Below, piece after piece: positions 1 through 5,383 of a stretch of 5,383 bases of DNA. The notes below the pieces were generated by a model. It was not told the DNA's origin. It searched no databases and saw nothing but the letters and a program-made list of their open reading frames with translations. Numbering within the stretch: position 1 is the stretch's first letter; the number at the start of each line of letters is the position of its first letter. The DNA lies in assembly GCA_030148045.1 (NCBI GenBank), contig JASBUE010000230.1:1-5383 (forward strand). Reading direction: 5' to 3'. The stretch comes from Candidatus Tenderia sp. (lineage in GTDB: Bacteria; Pseudomonadota; Gammaproteobacteria; Tenderiales; Tenderiaceae). The position numbers and the translations under genes are program-made.

Positions 1-1
1 G

Positions 2-1774
2 TTGGGCCAGCCATTCCCAGGCGCTCCGGACGGCGGGCTCCTCGAGCAGGTTGCGGTCTTCGGCGGACATCTCTTCAGGTGCCAGGGGGGCCTGTTGCGG
101 CGCCTCGCCCTCCCCGGCGCGGGCCCGCTCATAGCGCTCCGCCAGCGTGTGGCGCCGGATCTTGCCGAGCCGGGTGCGCGGCAGCGGTTTGCGCGTCAAG
201 GCGAAATCATCGAGCCGCTGATAGGAGGGGAGCCGGGCGGCGACATCACCGATAGCGGCCCGGATGCGCTGCTGCACATCGTCACCGCTTGTGGCGGCAG
301 GCACGACGAGGGCGGCCAGACGGCCGTGGTGTTGGAGAATGCCGATCTCCTTGATCGCCTCATGAGCGGCATAACGGGCCTCGAGATCATCGGGTTGAAT
401 GTTTTCGCCGCCTGTGGTGACGATCAGCGTCGATACCCGGCCGCTGACATGCAGGTAGCCGTCGTCGTCGAGCCAACCCAGGTCGCCGGTCCGAAACCAG
501 CCGTCTTCGCTGAATGCCGCGCGGGTTTGGTCGGCTTGATTGCGATAGCCGCTGAATACGTTCGGCCCGCGCGCCTGGATTTCACCTTCCTCACGGCCTG
601 CTTTACGTGGGGCGGCCTGACGGTCGATGCGCAATTCCACACCGGGCACCGGTTTGCCGACGGTCCCCGGGCGTACCTGGCCGGGCGGATCGATGGTCAG
701 CAGCGGTGCGGTCTCGGTGAGGCCGTAGCCGACTGCCACCTGCCAGCCCAGGGCTTCCAGGTTCCATGCCAGGTCGGGGTCCAGGGCCGCACCGCCGCAG
801 GCCAATATGCGCAGTTGCCTGCCCACTTGGTGGTGCAGGGGAAACAACAGCCATTTGCCGGGGCTGTGTCCGAGGCGCCGGCGGCTGATCAGACTCAGCC
901 GCAGCAGCGCATGGAAGAGGAGGGCGGCGGGACGGCCTGCACGGGTGGTACGGCTGACGATGCCGTCGAACATGGCCTGATAGAGCCGCGGCACGCCGAT
1001 GATCACAGTCGCCTTGCCGTGGTGCAGCGCCCGCATCAGTTGCGGTCCGGTCAGGGCATAGGGAATGATCAATGTCAGTCCCAGGGATATGGGTGTCAAA
1101 AGCCCGATCACAAAGGGATAGACATGATGCAGGGGCAGGGGCAGCAAGACGTGGTCCCCGTTGCGCACCATGCCGGCCTTTGCCACCGTGTCCAGTTGGA
1201 ATGCCAGGTTGCCGTGGCTGAGCGGCACGCCCTTGGGTGGACCGGTGGTGCCGGAGGTGTAAAACAGTGCCGCCGTGTCGTCAGAATGGTTGGCCGGCAA
1301 CGCGGTATGGTTGCCCACCAGCAGGCTTTGCCAGCTGTCCGGGTCGTCAGCCGCAGCATCCAGCAGCAACAGCTGCGCCTGCGGTGCCGCTGCGCGGGCG
1401 CGCGCTTGATGGCGGGAGGTGGTGAAGATCAGGGGTGCGTCACTGTCCTGTAAAATGTGTTTCAGGGTGTCGTCGGCAAGCTGAAGGTCCAAGGGCATGA
1501 CCACCGCGCCGGCGCGCAGCACAGCCAGGGCGGCGATAATCCATTCCGGCGTCTCCGGGCCGAGCAGGGCCACCGCTTCGCCCGGATCGACACGCTGCCG
1601 CAGGCCGCGCGCCAGCGCCTGCACCTGGTGGCCGAAACGGCCATAGGACCACTGTTCCGTCTGTGTCGCCAGGAATATCTGTAATAGCGGTTGTTCGCCG
1701 CGCTGTTCGAGTGTGTCGATGAGCGGGTCGAACTGTGAGGGTGTCTGTGGCTGGGTGGTGTCCGGCTGCTTCAT
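2..1774 (-). CDS. AMP-forming acyl-CoA/acyl-ACP synthetase (long-chain fatty acid ligase-like), C-terminus outside window
   Basis: The protein is an ANL-superfamily adenylating enzyme that would activate a carboxylic (probably fatty) acid with ATP and pass it to CoA or a carrier protein. The minus-strand frame gives 591 residues and runs off the left edge without a stop. Visible motifs are the P-loop YTSGTTGPPKG (residues 172-182), HHVYP (216-220), the GGAALDP stretch (327-333) typical of long-chain acyl ligases, GYGLTET (349-355), WFRTGD (426-431), GGENIQP (455-461) and the catalytic lysine K538 in TRLGKIRR. The usual hinge motif GR-x-D/K-D reads GRVST (445-449), which is unusual. After the lysine domain ends (about 550), an acidic linker leads to the segment EEPAVRSAWEWLAQ, which looks like the start of another domain, possibly an acyl-carrier domain (inference). 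The ATG at 1774 is the first good start and lies 22 nt after the upstream gene's stop; its ribosome site (GGAAG) is weak, so translation may depend on the upstream gene. Substrate is not determinable. Confidence 0.9.
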   Translation of the reverse strand, partial: MKQPDTTQPQTPSQFDPLIDTLEQRGEQPLLQIFLATQTEQWSYGRFGHQVQALARGLRQRVDPGEAVALLGPETPEWIIAALAVLRAGAVVMPLDLQLADDTLKHILQDSDAPLIFTTSRHQARARAAAPQAQLLLLDAAADDPDSWQSLLVGNHTALPANHSDDTAALFYTSGTTGPPKGVPLSHGNLAFQLDTVAKAGMVRNGDHVLLPLPLHHVYPFVIGLLTPISLGLTLIIPYALTGPQLMRALHHGKATVIIGVPRLYQAMFDGIVSRTTRAGRPAALLFHALLRLSLISRRRLGHSPGKWLLFPLHHQVGRQLRILACGGAALDPDLAWNLEALGWQVAVGYGLTETAPLLTIDPPGQVRPGTVGKPVPGVELRIDRQAAPRKAGREEGEIQARGPNVFSGYRNQADQTRAAFSEDGWFRTGDLGWLDDDGYLHVSGRVSTLIVTTGGENIQPDDLEARYAAHEAIKEIGILQHHGRLAALVVPAATSGDDVQQRIRAAIGDVAARLPSYQRLDDFALTRKPLPRTRLGKIRRHTLAERYERARAGEGEAPQQAPLAPEEMSAEDRNLLEEPAVRSAWEWLAQ

Positions 1775-1796
1775 ACGCTTCCGCCCGTGTGCCCGC

Positions 1797-2174
1797 TCAG
1801 GGGGTTTTCAGTCCTGTGCGCAACCAGTTCAGCGCCTTGCCGCGCTCTTCATAGTCAAAGTGCCGGACGTCGGCGGAGACGAAATAGTCGGCGACCTTGG
1901 GCAGGATGGCCAGAAAACCGCTGTCGGTGACCGCCGCGACACGCTCGATTTTGCGCTGATAATTGCGTACGAAGCGGATATGGGACAGCAGGCCGGCGAA
2001 GTCCTCCCAGCCGGGAAAGGACTCGGCCTCGATCATCAGGCCGTTGAGTTCACCATGTTCTTCGAGGTAGGGGTCGGCCAACAAACGTAGCCGCTCGAAA
2101 TCGGCGCTCTCGAGTTTATCTACGGGTCTTACGACGAGAATACCTTCGTTACGTAATAACTCTGCATTGATCAT
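1797..2174 (-). CDS. SpoIIAA-like (STAS/SEC14-type) small protein
   Basis: This is a complete 125-residue soluble protein with no signal peptide or membrane segment. Its length and pattern match the SpoIIAA-like family (Pfam SpoIIAA-like, related to STAS and SEC14 folds). Supporting parts are the opening strand GILVVRPVDKL (11-21), LMIEAESFPGWEDF (46-59), the family core KIERVAAVTD (75-84) and the end pattern ADVRHFDYEERGKALNWL (101-118), where a conserved aromatic-acidic stretch precedes an Ala-x-x-Trp-Leu helix. Members are common in proteobacteria and lack an assigned biochemical role; the SEC14 relationship allows lipid or hydrophobic ligand binding. Being first in a likely two-gene transcript with an acyl ligase fits a lipid-related or regulatory role, but that is inference. 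The ATG at 2174 is the only reasonable start. A strong GGGGGAGG lies just before it. Confidence 0.85.
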   Translation of the reverse strand: MINAELLRNEGILVVRPVDKLESADFERLRLLADPYLEEHGELNGLMIEAESFPGWEDFAGLLSHIRFVRNYQRKIERVAAVTDSGFLAILPKVADYFVSADVRHFDYEERGKALNWLRTGLKTP

Positions 2175-2176
2175 GG

Positions 2177-2184
2177 CCTCCCCC
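2177..2184 (-). promoter_or_regulatory. Ribosome binding site of the SpoIIAA-like gene, unusually close to the start
   Basis: On the minus strand the sequence GGGGGAGG ends only two bases before the ATG at 2174. The exact GGAGG core is therefore closer than the usual 5-9 nt. Pairing with the upstream G run would give a more normal distance. No other in-frame start fits better. Confidence 0.5.
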
Positions 2185-2197
2185 GTGCTAAATTTTC

Positions 2198-2227
2198 ATA
2201 ATGAATAGCTATCCTAAGGCGTCTGAA
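2198..2227 (-). promoter_or_regulatory. Weak candidate sigma-70-like promoter for the SpoIIAA-like/ligase genes
   Basis: Read on the minus strand, a TTCAGA hexamer (2222-2227) and a CATTAT hexamer (2198-2203) are separated by 18 nt. Each matches four of six consensus positions. The location, about 25 bases before the ATG at 2174, is suitable, but matches this weak occur by chance in AT-rich DNA. Confidence 0.25.
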
Positions 2228-2236
2228 CCGGATTCG

Positions 2237-2257
2237 GCATTGAAATTTCACAATTGC
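2237..2257. repeat. Imperfect inverted repeat, candidate operator
   Basis: The sequence GCATTG...CAATTGC forms an imperfect dyad around the perfect 10-bp palindrome TGAAATTTCA (2241-2250). It lies between two divergent genes and just upstream of the weak minus-strand promoter candidate, a typical position for a repressor or activator site. No regulator gene is visible in the window, so binding is inferred only from symmetry and position. Confidence 0.35.
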
Positions 2258-2441
2258 ACTCAAAAAAACGAAAAACCTGGAAAGCCACCACGCCTAGATT
2301 GAGCCGCCTGGCGGAAAGTCGATGCTTTTGGCGTTAGGTGGCGCATAGGCATGCTGGGGCTGAATTGGGTCGTGGCAATGGCCGTCGGCGGTGATTTGTG
2401 AATTATTTTTGATCGGAATTGGTAGCGGGTTGCCGAAAAAT

Positions 2442-2447
2442 AGAGGG
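2442..2447 (+). promoter_or_regulatory. Ribosome binding site that decides the binding-protein start
   Basis: AGAGGG lies six bases before the ATG at 2454. An in-frame GTG at 2391 has no comparable site and would put 21 extra residues before the lipoprotein signal, so the ATG is preferred. Confidence 0.65.
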
Positions 2448-3410
2448 ACTGGAATGTCGAATTCGAGGCGAATCACAGCAATCCTTCTCTTCGGCGGCGT
2501 GTTGAGCATTCTGCCCGGTTGCGCCGAGCATGCCCCGCAGACGCCCCGGCTGCGCTGGTATGTCTTCGATGAGCCCTCGGGGGCGTTTTTGCAGGCGGCG
2601 CGACGCTGCGCCGGGGCGTCGCAGGGGCGCTATCAAATCGAGCTGGCGCCACTGCCCACCGATGCCGACCAGCAGCGTGAGCAATTGGCGCGCCGCTTGG
2701 CGGCCGGCGATTCCGACATCGATATCATCGGCATGGATGTGATCTGGACGGCCGAGTTCGCCGAGGCGGGCTGGGTATTGCCCTGGCAGGGGGAGGCGGC
2801 GCACAAGGCGCGTGAAGGACGGTTGGACAGCGCCGTGGCAAGTGCCACCTACCAGCGGCGATTATGGGCGGCGCCGTTTACCACCAACACCCAATTGTTG
2901 TGGTATCGCAGCGACCGTGTGGCCACGCCGCCCCAGACCTGGGACGAGATGATCAGCCAGGCTGAGGTGCTAGGCGACAAAGGCGGTATCCAGGCCCAGG
3001 GCGAGCGCTACGAAGGACTCACCGTGTTCTTCGTCGCGTTGCTTGCGTCGGCGGGCGGATCGGTGCTGGGGCCGGACGGTGAGCAGGTATCGCTGGAAGA
3101 GACGCCCACGCGCCGTGCGCTGGAGGTGATGCAGCGTATCGCCAATTCACCGGCGGCCGATCCGTCACTGGCCGGGGCGCGGGAGGACCAGGCGCGCCTC
3201 GCCTTTGAAGCCGGGGAATCGAGCTTCATGATCAACTACACCTTCGTCTGGCCGAGCGCGCGCGCCAATGCCCCCGCGGTGGCCGAGCACATGGGCTGGG
3301 CGCGCTGGCCGGCGGTGATCGAAGGCAAACCCAGCAGGATCACCATCGGCGGTATCAATCTCGGTATCGGCGCCCACAGCCGTCATCCCGATCTCGCCTT
3401 CGAGGCGGCC

Positions 3411-3417
3411 ACTTTGT
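3411..3417 (+). other. Single-base frameshift site in the binding-protein gene
   Basis: The bases ACTTTGT carry the break. Reading ACT TTG continues the first frame into an early stop at 3489-3491. Reading ACT, skipping one T, then TGT joins the conserved ...AFEAAT to CLASEPNQ.... The simplest explanation is one extra T in the TTT run (3413-3415). The site lacks a stop codon or the heptamer typical of programmed shifts, so programmed recoding is unlikely. Confidence 0.8.
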
Positions 3418-3689
3418 CTCGCCTCCGAGCCGAACCAGCGCCTGGCAGCCAAGCTTGGCGGGCTGCCGCCGACCATCGCGGCACTCTATGACGACGAGAA
3501 AGTGCGCCAGACCTTTCCCTTTGCCGATCTGCTACGCAAAACATTACACGACGCCGTGCAGCGGCCGCAGACGCCGCTCTACGCCGACGTCTCCCTGGCC
3601 ATCAGCCATACCCTGCATCCCATGCGCGATATCGATCCCGACGCCGATGTGGAGCGGCTGCGCCGGGCGGTGGAACGGGCCCTGGCGTC

Positions 3690-3696
3690 GGAGGGG
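3690..3696 (+). promoter_or_regulatory. Ribosome binding site inside the end of the binding-protein gene
   Basis: GGAGGGG lies five bases before the GTG at 3702. It supports GTG as the start of the first permease, even though an ATG is absent, and gives that gene its own initiation signal within the preceding coding sequence. Confidence 0.7.
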
Positions 3697-3701
3697 CTGT
3701 T

Positions 3702-4577
3702 GTGAGCCGGCGTTCGAGCGCCGAGCATCGCCTCGCCTGGCTGTTGTGCGCGCCGGCCATTATCGCCATGGTGGTGGTCACGGCCTGGCCCATGCTGTAC
3801 GCCCTGTGGCTGTCCCTGTTCCGCTATGATCTGCGTTTTCCCGATCAGCGCCGCTTCATCGGTCTGGAGAACTACATGAGTGTGCTCGGCTCCGAGATAT
3901 GGTGGCAGTCCTTGTTCAACACGTTGGTCATCACCGTGGGCTCGGTGGCGCTCGAACTGGTGCTGGGGTTCGTCTTCGCCTTGATCATGCATCGCGCCCT
4001 GTTGGGACGGCGGCTGGTGCGCACCTCGCTGCTGGTGCCTTATGGCATCATCACCGTGGTGGCGGCCATGAGCTGGCGCTTCGCCTTCGATCCTACCACC
4101 GGCTTCGTCAATGCGCTGCCGGGGCTGGAGGGGGGGTGGCTGACCGAGCGCTGGTCGGCCTTTTTCGTCATCATCCAGACCGAGATCTGGAAGACCACAC
4201 CCTTCATGGCGCTGCTGTTGCTGGCCGGTCTGACGTTGGTGCCGGAGGATCTGCTGCGCGCCGCACGGGTGGACGGCGCCAACGCGGTGCAGCGTTTTTT
4301 CAAGATTACCCTGCCGCTGATGCGGCCGGTGATCATGGTGGCATTGCTGTTTCGTACCCTGGATGCGTTTCGCATCTTCGATACGGTGTTCGTGCAAACG
4401 CGCGGGGCCCAGGGCACGGAGTCGGTCTCTGTCATCGGTTATAACACGCTCATTACGCGCCTGAATCTTGGCCTCGGCTCGGCGGTGTCGGTGTTGATTT
4501 TCATCTGCGTGTTGTTGATTGCCGTGCTCTATATCAAGGGGTTCGGTATCGATCTGTCGCGGCGGGATGAGAAATGA
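3702..4577 (+). CDS. Sugar ABC transporter permease, MalF/SugA type
   Basis: This 291-residue inner-membrane protein is one of the two channel-forming permeases of the importer. Hydrophobic segments lie at about 12-37, 72-97, 106-126, 152-177, 206-217 and 258-280, consistent with a six-helix binding-protein-dependent transport permease. The cytoplasmic coupling (EAA) loop that docks on the ATPase is clear at 182-208, with AARVDGA (187-193) and KITLPLMRP (201-209). The N-terminal region with the WPMLYALWLSLF segment (29-40) and FIGLENY (52-58) is typical of MalF/UgpA/SugA-type partners. GTG at 3702 overlaps the upstream stop by four bases (GTGA) and has a good ribosome site, which implies translational coupling. 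The early stop in the frameshifted upstream gene is 210 bases before this start, so its translation might be reduced. The frame here is intact. Sugar specificity cannot be read from the permease. Confidence 0.93.
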   Translation: MSRRSSAEHRLAWLLCAPAIIAMVVVTAWPMLYALWLSLFRYDLRFPDQRRFIGLENYMSVLGSEIWWQSLFNTLVITVGSVALELVLGFVFALIMHRALLGRRLVRTSLLVPYGIITVVAAMSWRFAFDPTTGFVNALPGLEGGWLTERWSAFFVIIQTEIWKTTPFMALLLLAGLTLVPEDLLRAARVDGANAVQRFFKITLPLMRPVIMVALLFRTLDAFRIFDTVFVQTRGAQGTESVSVIGYNTLITRLNLGLGSAVSVLIFICVLLIAVLYIKGFGIDLSRRDEK

Positions 4578-5383
4578 GCGTCGGACGCCTGGAACGGATT
4601 TTTTGGGGCATGGGCAGCGCCGTGGTGGTGATCTACGCCTTGACGCCGGTGGCCTGGATCGTGTCGCTGTCACTCAAGCGCGCTGCCGATCTCGCTGACA
4701 ACCGTTTTTTTCCGCAGGCGATCAGCCTGGAACATTACCAAGCGGTGTTCCGTGATCCGCAGTTTTCCGCTGCCCTGTGGAACTCCATCGGCATCGCCGG
4801 GATTTCGACCCTGGCCGCCGTCTTGCTGGGTATGTTCGCCGCCTACGCCATCGTCCGGCTCGAATTTCCCGGGCGGCGCCTGATTCTGGCCGCGGCGCTC
4901 TCCATCGCCATGTTTCCCCCGGTCTCCATCATCGGGCCGCTGTTCAATGTGTGGCGCAGCTTCGGCCTGTACGACACCTGGCCCGGCCTGATCCTGCCCT
5001 ACATGACCTTCACCCTGCCGCTGGCGATCTGGACCCTGGCGGCATTTTTTCGCGAAATCCCGTGGGATTTGGACAAGGCTGCCCGTGTCGACGGCGCCAC
5101 GCCGCTGCAGGCCTTCGTCTACGTCATCATGCCGCTGGCGGCGCCGGGGGTGTTTACGGCGGCTATCCTGGTGTTCATGTTCGCCTGGAATGACTTCCTG
5201 TTTGCCATCGCGCTCACCTCGACCAATGATGCGCGCACCGTGCCGGCGGCCATTGCCTTCTTTACCGGAAGCTCGCGCTTCGAACAACCCACCGGCTCCA
5301 TCGCCGCCGCCTCGGTGGTGGTGACCGTGCCGGTGATCCTGGTGGTGCTCATCTTCCAACGGCGTATCGTGGCGGGACTGACC
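4574..5383 (+). CDS. Sugar ABC transporter permease, MalG/SugB type, last residues cut by window end
   Basis: The second permease, partner of the preceding one, shows 270 residues and no stop before the window ends. Relatives usually finish only a few residues after an FQRRIVAGLT segment like the one at 261-270, so nearly all of the protein is visible. Hydrophobic segments lie at about 12-33, 70-94, 103-124, 136-159, 187-208 and 242-261. Typical MalG-family parts are FFPQAISLEHYQAVF (45-59), NSIGIA (70-75) and the EAA loop at 161-191, with LDKAARVDGA (166-175) and YVIMPLAAPG (183-192), which contacts the ATPase. The FAWNDFLFAIALT stretch (203-215) is a family hallmark. The ATG at 4574 overlaps the previous stop as ATGA, showing tight coupling; the ribosome site is weak (GGGATGAG). 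An ATP-binding subunit (SugC/MalK/UgpC type) would be expected downstream, perhaps with sugar-metabolising enzymes. Confidence 0.93.
   Translation, partial: MSVGRLERIFWGMGSAVVVIYALTPVAWIVSLSLKRAADLADNRFFPQAISLEHYQAVFRDPQFSAALWNSIGIAGISTLAAVLLGMFAAYAIVRLEFPGRRLILAAALSIAMFPPVSIIGPLFNVWRSFGLYDTWPGLILPYMTFTLPLAIWTLAAFFREIPWDLDKAARVDGATPLQAFVYVIMPLAAPGVFTAAILVFMFAWNDFLFAIALTSTNDARTVPAAIAFFTGSSRFEQPTGSIAAASVVVTVPVILVVLIFQRRIVAGLT

Larger units (their letters stand above)
2175..2453. other. Divergent intergenic region, AT-richer than its flanks
   Basis: These 279 bases separate the minus-strand SpoIIAA-like/ligase pair from the plus-strand sugar importer operon, so they should hold both promoters. 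The part at about 2185-2280 is clearly AT-rich (with AAATTTTC, GAAATTTC and A-run stretches) against the GC-rich genes. It contains a 21-bp imperfect inverted repeat (2237-2257), a weak candidate promoter for the minus strand, and a small GC-rich palindrome (CCGCC-T-GGCGG, 2304-2314) with no adjacent T run. No convincing sigma-70 promoter was found for the plus strand. I see no convincing small gene here. Confidence 0.7.
2454..3705 (+). pseudogene. Sugar ABC transporter substrate-binding lipoprotein, LpqY-like, frameshifted near codon 320
   Basis: This is the family 1 extracellular solute-binding protein of the importer, expected to be lipid-anchored at the membrane in the periplasm. The first frame (2454-3491) encodes 345 residues. 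A signal peptide with hydrophobic core (7-21) leads to the lipobox LPGC with Cys23. Then come DIDIIGMDVIWTAEFAEAGW (88-107), APFTTNTQLLWYR (140-152), the YEGLTV region (186-191) and GGINLGI (299-305). These match the mycobacterial trehalose-binding LpqY pattern as I remember it, so trehalose or a similar glycoside is likely. After Thr320 the frame turns into 25 unrelated residues and stops at 3491. In the +1 frame, 3415-3705 continues exactly as the family requires: CLASEPNQRL, LGGLPPT, ALYDDEKV, FPFADLLRKTL, RPQTPLYADVS. Removing one T restores 416 residues, a normal length. A real mutation, or a sequencing/assembly error, cannot be told apart here. The stop overlaps the next gene's start. 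Confidence 0.88.

Noticed and set aside
2..1453. Long plus-strand open frame of 483 codons
   Set aside because: It is antisense to the acyl ligase, which shows all the family motifs in order. The plus-strand translation has no recognisable domain and is a shadow favoured by high GC.
2304..2314. GC-rich palindrome as a terminator
   Set aside because: The stem is only five base pairs with one unpaired base and has no T run on either strand; it also lies upstream of both gene blocks and not behind a gene.
2294..2509. Minus-strand 71-codon open frame in the intergenic region
   Set aside because: It overlaps the start and signal peptide of the binding protein, has no evident ribosome site and resembles no family known to me.
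3411..3420. Programmed ribosomal frameshifting to make the full binding protein
   Set aside because: There is no slippery heptamer, no stop codon in the shift window and no evident downstream stem; the family is normally made from one continuous frame.
3502..3705. Independent small gene (67 codons from a GTG) covering the C-terminal part of the binding protein
   Set aside because: Its sequence is the conserved C-terminus of the binding-protein family and continues upstream in the same frame to 3415, so it is a fragment created by the frameshift. It has no ribosome site of its own.
3579..4673. Minus-strand open frame of 364 codons opposite the first permease
   Set aside because: The translation is rich in His, Gln, Arg and Gly, as expected for the complement of membrane-protein codons, and crosses gene borders; the permease frame is clearly the coding one.
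4670..5359. Minus-strand open frame of 229 codons opposite the second permease
   Set aside because: Same low-complexity His/Gln/Gly/Arg composition and no domain; it is the shadow of the permease frame.

Overview
The window is GC-rich, densely coded bacterial DNA. Its codon use and protein families resemble a gammaproteobacterium, perhaps of the Chromatiales/Ectothiorhodospiraceae type; this placement is an impression from family resemblance and was not computed. There are two divergent gene blocks around an AT-richer intergenic region (about 2175-2453). There are no RNA genes, CRISPR arrays or mobile elements.

Left block, minus strand: a small SpoIIAA-like (STAS/SEC14-type) protein (1797-2174) is followed after 22 nt by a large AMP-forming acyl-CoA/acyl-ACP synthetase (2-1774). 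The synthetase has all core adenylation motifs and the catalytic lysine. Its reading frame continues past the adenylation domain and leaves the window without a stop, so a further C-terminal domain is likely. The spacing suggests one transcript.

Right block, plus strand: a sugar ABC importer operon made of a lipoprotein substrate-binding protein (2454-3705), a MalF/SugA-type permease (3702-4577) and a MalG/SugB-type permease (4574-5383, its last few codons cut off). The three genes are chained by 4-nt stop/start overlaps (GTGA, then ATGA). The binding protein resembles the trehalose-binding LpqY of the LpqY-SugABC system over its whole length, so trehalose or a related disaccharide or glucoside is the best guess for the substrate. 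The ATPase, not visible here, probably lies downstream.

The most notable anomaly is a one-base frameshift in the binding-protein gene at about 3413-3415. The N-terminal 320 codons and the C-terminal 96 codons are both well conserved and join exactly if one T of a TTT run is removed. This is either a sequencing/assembly error or a very recent inactivating mutation. No clearly new system is seen. The most open questions are the frameshift, the altered hinge motif and missing C-terminus of the synthetase, and an inverted repeat in the divergent promoter region.
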